Assembly (NCBI GenBank): GCA_900548735.1
Contig: URMC01000077.1
Coordinates: 1 to 7,479, forward strand
Direction: 5' to 3'
Origin: an uncultured Eubacteriales bacterium
GTDB taxonomy: Bacteria; Bacillota; Clostridia; Oscillospirales; CAG-272
Length of the DNA: 7,479 nucleotides
Shown in pieces: positions 1 through 6,018 of this stretch (positions are counted from its first letter, which is position 1; every line of letters starts with the position of its first letter). A program made the position numbers and the translations under genes. A model generated the notes under the pieces. It saw only the letters and a list, made by a program, of their open reading frames with translations. It ran no database searches and was not told where the DNA came from.

Positions 1-99
1 AAGCGGAGGAATTCCGGCACTGGTCGGGGAACTATTGGATGTGCTTGGAGCAGCAGCAAATGTACTCGACAAATTCGTGGAATGGAAAGGTTTTATACC
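1..99. other. Foreign or chimeric segment abutting the ABC gene
   Basis: This stretch does not continue the ABC exporter gene that reads into it from the right. GC is about 48 percent by hand count, against clearly higher GC in the neighbouring genes. All three plus-strand frames are open to base 99. Frame 2 (from base 2) has the most protein-like composition, rich in Leu, Val, Ala, Gly and acidic residues, and reads SGGIPALVGELLDVLGAAAN and onward. The minus reading in the ABC frame is Ser/Thr/Pro-rich, which is typical of an antisense shadow. I do not recognise the product. It could be the end of an inserted mobile element, a rearrangement breakpoint, or a chimeric assembly edge, since it lies at the very start of the window. 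Confidence 0.5.
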
Positions 100-633
100 T
101 ACCGTGACCACACTGGCGATGACCTGCAACAGGTCGTGCGAGAGCGAGGCGTTGACCGTGTCAATGTCATAGGAAATATGACTGATGATATCGCCGGTGG
201 CGTGCGTGTCAAAATACCCGACCGGTAAGGTAATCAGATGTTCAAAAACCTCCCGCCGCATCCGGTAGATGATTTTTTGCGACAATCGCACCATCAGCAC
301 CGCCAAAAGGTAGGAGAGCAATGCCGACACCGCGTAAAATACGGCAAGCAGCCCGCCGTACACGAAAACGGTGTGAAAATCCACCGCGCCGGTGCCGAGC
401 GACAGCGCGTCAATCGCCTTGCCGGAGAGCTTCGGACCCGCGAGCGCAAGCCCGTTGGAAAGGAACATCAGAAACAGCGCCAGCACCACGGTCTTTTTGT
501 AGTAAAAGAGGTATTTTCCCATCCGGCGCAGTACCGCAATCTTGGTGGCTCTTGTCTGTTTCTGATCCACGGTGGTGCTGGAAAGACTGCGGGATTTGCC
601 AAGCCCCCCGCCGCCAAAGCCCATATTATTCAA
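1..633 (-). CDS. ABC exporter permease/ATP-binding subunit (TM288-like), N-terminal part only, broken near base 100
   Basis: This is the start of the second half of a heterodimeric type IV ABC multidrug exporter, an inner-membrane pump. A TTG start at 633 is preferred over ATG at 624 because GGGAGGT at 641-647 sits 7 nt before it; the ATG would be 16 nt away. The start overlaps the stop of the upstream ABC gene (626-628), so translation is coupled. Visible from the N-terminus are a Gly/Ser-rich tail (4-20), a first membrane segment (about 46-66, ending in AGPKLSGKAIDAL), a second (about 88-115), then the coupling-helix region with LPVGYFDTHATGDIISHISYD at about 136-156, typical of the canonical-site subunit. 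Homology stops after codon 178 (VVTV). The frame stays open to base 1 but the residues are no longer ABC-like. The third to sixth membrane helices and the whole ATPase domain are missing from the window. Confidence 0.8.
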   Translation of the reverse strand, partial: MNNMGFGGGGLGKSRSLSSTTVDQKQTRATKIAVLRRMGKYLFYYKKTVVLALFLMFLSNGLALAGPKLSGKAIDALSLGTGAVDFHTVFVYGGLLAVFYAVSALLSYLLAVLMVRLSQKIIYRMRREVFEHLITLPVGYFDTHATGDIISHISYDIDTVNASLSHDLLQVIASVVTVGIKPFHSTNLSSTFAAAPSTSNSSPTSAGIPPL

Positions 634-2338
634 GGAAAGCACCTCCCATCTGCGATTCGCTGATCTCCCGGTACACGGGGCAGTGCTCCATCAGTTCGTC
701 GTGCGTACCGCTGCCGATGATCCTGCCGTGCTCCAATACTAAAATCAGGTCAGCCGAGCGCACGGAGCTGACCCGTTGTGCCACCACCACGGTGGTGGCG
801 TGCGTGTGCTACCGGATGGCGCGGCGGAGCGCCGCGTCGGTTTTATAGTCAAGGGCGGAAGAAGCATCGTCCAATACCAGAATGTCAGGGTTGCCCGCGA
901 GCGCCATTGCCACAAGGATCCGCTGCTTTTGTCCGCCGGAGACGTTGGTGCCTTTGGCGGTCAGCTCGTGGGAGTAGCCGTCCTCAAACGCTTCGATAAA
1001 TTCGCTTGCCTGTGCCAGCTCCGCCGCGCGGCGCACCGCCTCGTCGGAAATTTTTCTGCCGAAGCGGATGTTTTCCTCTACCGTGTCGGCACTGATGAAG
1101 TCGTTTTGCATCGCCACGCCGAACAGTGCGCGCAACTCCTCCTCCGGGTAGGAGTAAAGGTTTCTCCCCCCGATACGGATATTGCCGCTGTCCGCATCAT
1201 AAAACCGCATCAATAGTTGCAACAGCGTGCTCTTGCCGGAGCCGGTTGCCCCGATGATTCCCAGGGTACCGCCTTTTGGCAGGGTGAAGGAGATGTGCGA
1301 AAGGTTGTCCTTTTTGCCGTTGTAGGAAAACGACACGTTTTCAAATACCAGGTATGGCTCCCCGGTGCGCGGCGGTTCTGCCGAGGTGCGGTGGTGGTCG
1401 GCGGCGCTCAGCACCTCGCCGATACGGTTGGCGCTGGCAAGGCTCTTGGTGTATTGTACGAAAATACGGGTCACGGTGGTCATCGCCGTGGACATCAGCG
1501 TGAAATACTGGATAAACGCGATGATTCTGCCGGGCTTGGAAAGCCCGCCGTTGACGAAATACGCTCCGCAGACAATCACCGCCACTAGCCCCAGATTGAG
1601 AAAGAAATTCATCACCGGCTGGGATGCTGCCATCGTCACCCCTGCACGGCGCTCCGCCGTGACCAGCTTTCCGTTTGCCGCGTCAAACCGGCGCGCCTCA
1701 AAATCCTCTTTGGAAAGCGCCTTGATCACGCGCACGCCCTGGCAGTCCTCGCGCACCACGCGCACCATTCCGTCCACTGCCTGCTGGTTTTTGCGGTAGA
1801 GCGGCAACCCGCGCATGGTGATGAAAAACACCGAAACGCCGATCAGAGGCAATACCGCCAAAAGGATCAGCGAAAGGCGCCAGTCGAGAAACAGGGTAAT
1901 GCAGATGCCGCCGATCAGCAGGATCGGAGCGCGGATGCCCACGCGTTGCATCATGCCGATGAAATGATGTACATTATAGGTGTCGCTGGTCAGGCGGGAT
2001 TCCAGCGACGGCACGGTAAACGCGTCCACCTGCCGGGAGGAGAGGTGCATCGTGGCGTCAAACAGATCGTGCCGGATCTGCCGCGCCGCAATTTTTGCCA
2101 CCTTTGCCGCGTTGCGATTGGCAATCACGTTGCCGAGCATCGCCATCAATGCCGCAAACACCATAGCGCCGCCCCAGATCAGGATCGGCGCAACCTGCCC
2201 AATCGGTACCACGCTGTCAAGGATGTAGCTCAGGATGTAGGGCAGGGAAAGCTCCATCAGCGTGGCAAACACCTTGACCGAAAGCCCGAACGCCATGGTG
2301 CCTGCCAACGGCTTCAGATAACGCAGAATCAGCTTCAT
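626..2338 (-). pseudogene. ABC exporter permease/ATP-binding subunit (TM287-like, degenerate site) interrupted by an in-frame TAG
   Basis: This is the first half of a heterodimeric ABC multidrug exporter: six membrane helices (residues about 10-305) fused to an ATPase domain. The start is ATG at 2338, overlapping the marR stop as ATGA, with AGGAGGA at 2345-2351. The ATPase shows Walker A GATGSGKS (363-370), Q-loop Gln411, signature VSGGQ (466-470) and Walker B ILVLD (486-490). The catalytic Glu is Asp491, and the switch His is Gln521 (VVVAQRVSSV). This pairing marks the non-hydrolysing site of TM287-type subunits. Codon 510 (809-811) is TAG. The next 60 codons continue in the same frame with normal family sequence (EHGRIIGSGTHDEL, ending near ESQMGGAFLE) to TAA at 626-628, for a 570-codon full length. 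If TAG stops translation, the 509-residue product ending at 809 lacks the switch loop. The lesion could be a CAG-to-TAG change, a sequencing error, or a suppressed stop. Confidence 0.85.
641..647 (-). promoter_or_regulatory. Ribosome binding site deciding a TTG start
   Basis: GGGAGGT on the minus strand lies 7 nt upstream of TTG at 633-631 and inside the last codons of the preceding ABC gene. It favours the TTG start over the in-frame ATG three codons later and explains the 8-nt gene overlap. Confidence 0.6.
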
Positions 2339-2811
2339 TGCTTTTCCTCCTGCCTGCACGGCACCTCGGCTTTTCCGGCGCTCTGACCGTCCCTGACTGC
2401 GGCTTTGGCATTTGCAAACGCTTTGTCAAGGACGTTTAAAAACTTCTCTGACTCTTCTTCGCTTACTCCGGCAGTCAGCAGGGATTCCCACTCTTTAGAG
2501 ACCTCCCGCAATCGGGGCAGGATCGCCATAGCCTTTTCGGTGGGGTACACCAGAAGCGAGCGGCGGTCGGTTTCGTCCGGCACGCGGGTGAGAAACCCCT
2601 CGGCTTCCAGGTGGGAAAGGTGGCGCGTGACACTGCTTTTGTTGACGTACAGCTCCTTTGCCAGTTTTTCCTGTGAGGCGCCGGGGTTGTGGCAGATATA
2701 AAATAGGTAGGCGTTTTCATAAGGCCCCACGCCGGTGCCGGCAAGCGCTTTTTCCCGGTAGAGCGCGGCACAGCGCACAATCACATTCAGTCGTCGGTTC
2801 AGGGTCGGCAT
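2335..2811 (-). CDS. MarR-family transcriptional regulator of the adjacent ABC exporter
   Basis: A 158-residue winged helix-turn-helix protein of normal MarR length. Helix 1 and the dimer region occupy about 1-40. The DNA-binding domain is about 43-100, with the helix-turn-helix in SQEKLAKELYVNKSSVTRHL (46-65). The wing VPDETDRRSLLVYPTEKA (77-94) carries the typical Asp-x-Arg-Arg. The C-terminal dimer helices follow, and the tail after about 140 is polar and likely disordered. The start is ATG at 2811 with AAGGAGG just upstream. It is the first gene of the exporter operon and overlaps the first ABC gene by ATGA. MarR proteins next to such exporters usually repress their own operon and release DNA on binding a toxic ligand. 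The inverted repeat at the promoter start point fits autorepression. The ligand cannot be told from sequence. Confidence 0.9.
   Translation of the reverse strand: MPTLNRRLNVIVRCAALYREKALAGTGVGPYENAYLFYICHNPGASQEKLAKELYVNKSSVTRHLSHLEAEGFLTRVPDETDRRSLLVYPTEKAMAILPRLREVSKEWESLLTAGVSEEESEKFLNVLDKAFANAKAAVRDGQSAGKAEVPCRQEEKQ
2345..2351 (-). promoter_or_regulatory. Ribosome binding site for the first ABC gene
   Basis: AGGAGGA on the minus strand lies 6 nt before ATG at 2338-2336, inside the end of marR. It supports the ATG (MKLILRYLKPL) over any longer reading that would run back into marR. The ATGA overlap indicates translational coupling. Confidence 0.65.
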
Positions 2812-2824
2812 ATGTCCTCCTTAA

Positions 2825-2842
2825 TAGTTGCTTGTGCAACTA
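2825..2842. promoter_or_regulatory. Probable MarR operator (18-bp inverted repeat)
   Basis: TAGTTGC-TTGT-GCAACTA is a perfect 7-bp inverted repeat with a 4-nt centre. It lies immediately downstream of the marR -10 box, over the predicted transcription start and before the ribosome binding site. Its size and symmetry fit a MarR dimer site. Binding here would block transcription of marR and the exporter. Seen directly: the repeat and its position. Inferred: the protein that binds it. Confidence 0.7.
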
Positions 2843-2847
2843 ATTAC

Positions 2848-2875
2848 AGTATAGCACGGATTTCAAAAATGTCAA
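2848..2875 (-). promoter_or_regulatory. Sigma-A promoter for marR and the ABC exporter operon
   Basis: On the minus strand, TTGACA (-35, 2875-2870) and TATACT (-10, 2853-2848) are separated by 16 bp. The -35 box is exact consensus. The predicted start falls near 2841, inside the inverted repeat at 2825-2842, giving a leader of about 30 nt. Confidence 0.8.
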
Positions 2876-2877
2876 GC

Positions 2878-2889
2878 TTTTGCACAAAA
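2878..2889. promoter_or_regulatory. Possible second, weaker regulator site
   Basis: TTTTGCACAAAA is a near-perfect 12-bp palindrome lying just upstream of the marR -35 box and before the sigma-E-like -35 box of the divergent gene. It shares the core TTGCACAA with the minus-strand reading of the main operator. It could be an auxiliary MarR site or chance AT-rich symmetry. Confidence 0.25.
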
Positions 2890-2895
2890 AAAGCG

Positions 2896-2924
2896 GCATA
2901 AGAGGGGGGCGTGGCACATATAGT
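2896..2924 (+). promoter_or_regulatory. Sigma-E-type (mother-cell sporulation) promoter
   Basis: GCATAAG (2896-2902) and CATATAGT (2917-2924) are separated by 14 bp. The Bacillus sigma-E consensus is roughly KMATATT, 14-15 bp, CATACAHT, so five of seven -35 positions and nearly all of the -10 positions agree. It lies 32 bp before the ATG of a SpoIIIAH-like gene, whose B. subtilis relative is made in the mother cell under sigma-E. There is no convincing sigma-A promoter in the plus direction here. Confidence 0.6.
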
Positions 2925-2956
2925 AGGGTGAGACCATCTCAAAGGGAGGAAAACAT

Positions 2957-3541
2957 ATGGAAAATCAACTGAATTTACCCGAAGGCAGAAGCATGATCGA
3001 AGACACCCCGAAGAAACGGCATTTCCCGAAGATCCGCCGGCGCCACGTGATTATCACCTGCGCCGTACTGTTGATTGCGGCGGCACTGGTGCTGAATTTT
3101 GTGCTGTTTGGCGGCAAGCAGAACACGGTGGACCCCGCGCCCACGGGCGGGGAGCCGAGCGCGGATACGGGAACCACCACGCCGACCGACAGCACGGCAG
3201 GTTACTTCTCCGCTACGCAGGTCAGCCGTCAGCGCGCCCGTGACGAAGCGCTGGAGGTTCTGCAGGGCGTAGTGGACAACGAAAACGCGGACGAAGCGAC
3301 CAAAGCGGGCGCGCTTCAGGAAATCAAGGAACTTGCCGCGGCGATGGAGGCGGAAGCAAACATTGAGTCTCTGGTGCTGGCGAAGGGCTTTTCGCAGTGC
3401 GTGGCGGTAATCAACGGCGACGCCTGTTCCGTAGTGGTCAACGGCACGGAGCTGCTGCCCCAGCAGATCTCCCAGATCAACGAGATCGTGTATGAGCAGG
3501 CGGGTATCCTGCCGGCAAATATCCGGATCATCACAAAATAA
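2957..3541 (+). CDS. SpoIIIAH-like family protein (stage III sporulation channel component)
   Basis: A 194-residue single-pass membrane protein. The N-terminal cytoplasmic part (1-30) ends in a basic stretch (KIRRRH). One membrane helix follows at about 31-51 (VIITCAVLLIAAALVLNFVL), then a Pro/Thr/Gly-rich linker (55-81) and the conserved extracytoplasmic domain (83-192). That domain has YFSATQVSRQRARDEALEVL, a middle helix with AAAMEAEANIESLVLAKGF and the C-terminal INEIVYEQAGILPANIRI, matching the YscJ/FliF-like ring-building domain of SpoIIIAH. In known spore formers SpoIIIAH in the mother-cell membrane binds forespore SpoIIQ to form the channel needed during engulfment. The start ATG at 2957 has GGGAGG upstream. 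The gene stands alone here, between a transporter operon and the trk operon, with no spoIIIAA-AG genes beside it. It may be the only copy, moved out of the operon, or a paralogue. I give no symbol for that reason. Confidence 0.88.
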   Translation: MENQLNLPEGRSMIEDTPKKRHFPKIRRRHVIITCAVLLIAAALVLNFVLFGGKQNTVDPAPTGGEPSADTGTTTPTDSTAGYFSATQVSRQRARDEALEVLQGVVDNENADEATKAGALQEIKELAAAMEAEANIESLVLAKGFSQCVAVINGDACSVVVNGTELLPQQISQINEIVYEQAGILPANIRIITK

Positions 3542-3564
3542 CTGTGCCGGGTACTGCCCGAAAA

Positions 3565-3598
3565 AGCAAAAAGCCCCCATACGTGGGGGCTTTTTGCT
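3565..3598. terminator. Bidirectional intrinsic terminator
   Basis: A perfect 15-bp stem, AGCAAAAAGCCCCCA at 3565-3579 pairing with 3584-3598, has a TACG loop. It is followed by T-rich sequence on the plus strand (3598-3612) and by five T on the minus strand (3565-3561). It ends the SpoIIIAH-like gene and the convergent trk operon. The last base of the stem is also the last base of the stop codon (3598-3600) of the 318-residue gene. Confidence 0.88.
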
Positions 3599-4554
3599 TA
3601 TTTTTTGTTTTCTTCGGGGAAGGGGTGAATGGGGTAGGGCATCTTTGCCACGGGGTAAACGGAGGGGTGCTTCATCCCCTGTCGGGAAAGATCCCGGTGC
3701 CCGACCGACCAACGCAGGATATAGCGCGCGTGGTCCCGATAGTAGTCCGCATAAAACCCGAAAGAATCCGCCAGCGTTCCGAAGCCGTCAAATTCCGGCA
3801 ACGGGTCGTTCGGGTCGCTTAATTCAAACTCGGCAACATACAGCGGCGCCTCGGGGTCAATCGGCTCTATCGATAGCTGTAAAACACGGTTTTTCGCAGC
3901 ACGTACCACCACTAATGCCAAAAGATACAAAAGCCCGCCGAATCGCCCGAACGCCGGGTTCTGCGAGGGGCGGATGCCGAGCCCGGAGAGGTTGTAATCA
4001 ATCGTGCAACCGGTCTGGCGCGCCACGGTATCAATCAGCGCCACGCTGGAGTTGTAAAAGGCGCAGGTGATATCGTCCTCCAACGGGGTGATTTCACTTC
4101 TCCCGCACAAGGCAAGATACCGGCTGATCACCATATACTGCTGTTCGCTCGGCGGCAGGTTCCGCTTTTTCACGCCGGAGGTGAAATACACGCTGGGAAA
4201 ACTCTCAGTCAGCGCGCCGGGAGAATCCGTGAAAACAGCAAGGGGATTCCGCGGCACCAGCGCTGCGAAAAAGCCGGTTTCGGCATAGTACGCGGTGAGA
4301 AACAGCACGGTTTTGCCTGTGCAACGAAAAAATGCCGGTGCATCGCCGAATTCATTCATCAGCCGGAAAAGCTCGTGCTTTTCGGAGTCTTTTGCGCGGA
4401 AGGTATCAAAGAAATTTCTGCCGGGCAACGGTTCGGTCAGCTCGGATCTTGCGGCAAGAACCCTGCCGTTGCCGGTCAGTAAAAACAAATCGTCCTCAAA
4501 GGCGGTGCTGCCGCGTGCCACGCCCTGCAGATCCAGTACGGTTCGGATGATCAT
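3598..4554 (-). CDS. Hypothetical protein in the trk operon
   Basis: A 318-residue protein I cannot assign to a family. The start ATG at 4554 is well supported by GGAGG ending 8 nt upstream. It lies 18 nt after the trkH stop, so it is almost surely co-transcribed with trkA and trkH. There is no signal peptide and no clear membrane helix; the most hydrophobic run is FGGLLYLLALVVVRAA (205-220), which looks like a buried helix. The N-terminal half (about 10-110) alternates strands and helices and includes a segment like a small sensor domain (FLLTGNGRVLAARSEL). The C-terminal part (about 165-280) has a helix, then LQLSIEPIDPEAPLYVAEFELSDP, then a final helix ending in ILRWSVGHRDL. This loosely resembles the layout of a histidine-kinase-type ATPase domain, but no N box, D-box glycine motif or phosphoacceptor His region is evident. 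The C-terminus (295-318) is Pro-rich. Regulation of Trk is a guess from context only. Confidence 0.75.
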   Translation of the reverse strand: MIIRTVLDLQGVARGSTAFEDDLFLLTGNGRVLAARSELTEPLPGRNFFDTFRAKDSEKHELFRLMNEFGDAPAFFRCTGKTVLFLTAYYAETGFFAALVPRNPLAVFTDSPGALTESFPSVYFTSGVKKRNLPPSEQQYMVISRYLALCGRSEITPLEDDITCAFYNSSVALIDTVARQTGCTIDYNLSGLGIRPSQNPAFGRFGGLLYLLALVVVRAAKNRVLQLSIEPIDPEAPLYVAEFELSDPNDPLPEFDGFGTLADSFGFYADYYRDHARYILRWSVGHRDLSRQGMKHPSVYPVAKMPYPIHPFPEENKK

Positions 4555-4572
4555 TGCGGGTTCCTCCGGTAA

Positions 4573-6009
4573 TCAGTGGCGTTTCCACGTGCGGGGGTAG
4601 AAGAGAAGCAACATGGGGAAAAGCTCCAATCTCCCTGCCAGCATGTCAAAAATCAGTACGGCTTTGGAAAACCCGGAATAAAAGGCAAAGTTGCCGGTGG
4701 GGCCCACCAGGTTCAACCCCGGCCCCACGTTGTTGAGCGTGGTGATGACCGCGGTCACGTTGGTGGTAAGGTCCGCCCTGTCCGCCGAAATGAGCAGTAC
4801 GGAACCTGCCAGCACGGCAAACAGACAGAATGCGTAGATAAATACCGTGTGCACCACGCCCTCCTCCACCGGTCGCCCGTCCACGGTAATCCGCTTGACT
4901 TGCTTTGGGTGGATGGCAGTGCGGAACTCCCGCACCAGCCCCTTGAAAAGAATGACGATACGGGAAAGTTTCATCCCGCCGCAGGTACTGCCCGCGCACG
5001 CCCCGCCAAACATCAAAAGCACCAGAACAGTTTTGGAAAATTCCGGCCAGAGGTTGAAGTCCGTCGAGACAAACCCGGTGGTGGACATCACGGAAGAGAC
5101 CGTGAAAAAGGCGTTTCTCGCCGCGTCGGAAACACTGGGAAAACTGCTTGCAATATTCCAGGTGATCAGCGCCGTGGCACCGAACAGGATGCCGAAAAAT
5201 ACCCGCGCTTCCAGATTGAAAAATTCTTTGACCCGCCCGTGAATGAGAAAGAAGTAAGAGCTGAAATTGATGGAAAACAGCGCCATAAAAATGCCCACAA
5301 TCCATTGCTGGCGCGCGGGAAAAGAGGCAAAACTGTCATTGCGGAAGCCAAAGCCCCCCGTACCTGCGGTGGCAAGCGAGGTGTTCAGCGCGTCAAAAAA
5401 ATCCATCCCGGCAATCAGAAGTACCAGCAACTCCGATAAAGTCAGCACAATGTAGATCAGGTACAGCAACATTGCCGTGGTGCGCACCCGAGGCACCAAT
5501 TTGGAGACCGAGGGCCCCGGGCTTTCCGCCCGCATAATGTGCATGTTCTGCCCGCCGGAAAGCGGCAGAAACGCCATAATGAAAACCAATACCCCCATGC
5601 CGCCGATCCAGTGCGTGAAACTGCGCCAGAACAGCGAGGCGTGCGAAAGGCTTTCCACCTCGGTGAGAATCGAAGCGCCGGTGGTGGTAAAGCCGGAGGC
5701 GGATTCAAACAGCGCGTCTATAAAGACCGGGATTTCGCGCGTAAACCAGAGCGGCAGTGCGCCGAAAAGGCTCAGCACAATCCACGAAAGCGCCACAATC
5801 ACAAACCCGTCGCGAGAGAAAAGCGCGCGGTTTTTGGCTTTGCCGATGAGAAAAAGCCCGCCCACCATCACGCAGGCGCCCGCCGCGGCAAGATAGGAAA
5901 GCCCCTCCGCCTCCCGGTAGATCAGCGCCACCAGCGCGGGGCAAAGCAGGAATATCGCCTCAAACAACAGGAGGTATCCAAGGATATTCCGGATCATTCG
6001 GTAATTCAT
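4573..6009 (-). CDS. trkH: Trk potassium uptake system membrane subunit TrkH/KtrB family
   Basis: A 478-residue membrane protein of usual TrkH length that carries potassium across the cytoplasmic membrane. It has four membrane-pore-membrane repeats. Their filter loops are visible: TTTGAS (108-113), TAGTGGFG (214-221), STTGF (309-313) and NNVGPG (426-431). The broken helix that forms the intramembrane gate is also present (GGACAGSTCGGMK, 335-347). The N-terminus adds a helix pair (about 8-30 and 38-57), as in TrkH. The start ATG at 6009 is 9 nt after the trkA stop with only a weak AAGGGG before it, so translation is probably coupled to trkA; a second ATG at 5997 is possible. The gene ends with TGA at 4573-4575, 18 nt ahead of the next gene. 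All key residues appear intact. Confidence 0.95.
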   Translation of the reverse strand: MNYRMIRNILGYLLLFEAIFLLCPALVALIYREAEGLSYLAAAGACVMVGGLFLIGKAKNRALFSRDGFVIVALSWIVLSLFGALPLWFTREIPVFIDALFESASGFTTTGASILTEVESLSHASLFWRSFTHWIGGMGVLVFIMAFLPLSGGQNMHIMRAESPGPSVSKLVPRVRTTAMLLYLIYIVLTLSELLVLLIAGMDFFDALNTSLATAGTGGFGFRNDSFASFPARQQWIVGIFMALFSINFSSYFFLIHGRVKEFFNLEARVFFGILFGATALITWNIASSFPSVSDAARNAFFTVSSVMSTTGFVSTDFNLWPEFSKTVLVLLMFGGACAGSTCGGMKLSRIVILFKGLVREFRTAIHPKQVKRITVDGRPVEEGVVHTVFIYAFCLFAVLAGSVLLISADRADLTTNVTAVITTLNNVGPGLNLVGPTGNFAFYSGFSKAVLIFDMLAGRLELFPMLLLFYPRTWKRH

Positions 6010-6018
6010 GCGCGCCCC

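Noticed and set aside
809..811. Pyrrolysine insertion at the TAG
   Set aside because: Pyrrolysine is known mainly in methylamine methyltransferases. Nothing at this ABC position calls for it, and no pyl gene is in the window. A mutation or sequencing error is simpler.
238..848. Two overlapping plus-strand open frames opposite the exporter genes
   Set aside because: Their residues are the antisense of recognisable ABC transporter sequence, and they have no ribosome binding site or homology.
2975..3712. A 245-codon minus-strand open frame over the spoIIIAH-like gene
   Set aside because: It runs through the bidirectional terminator and opposite a recognisable gene. It has no supported start and its composition is Arg/Pro-rich.
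4018..4554. Active histidine kinase reading of the 318-residue protein
   Set aside because: No phosphoacceptor His motif, N box or glycine-rich ATP lid is visible. Only the rough order of predicted strands and helices is suggestive.
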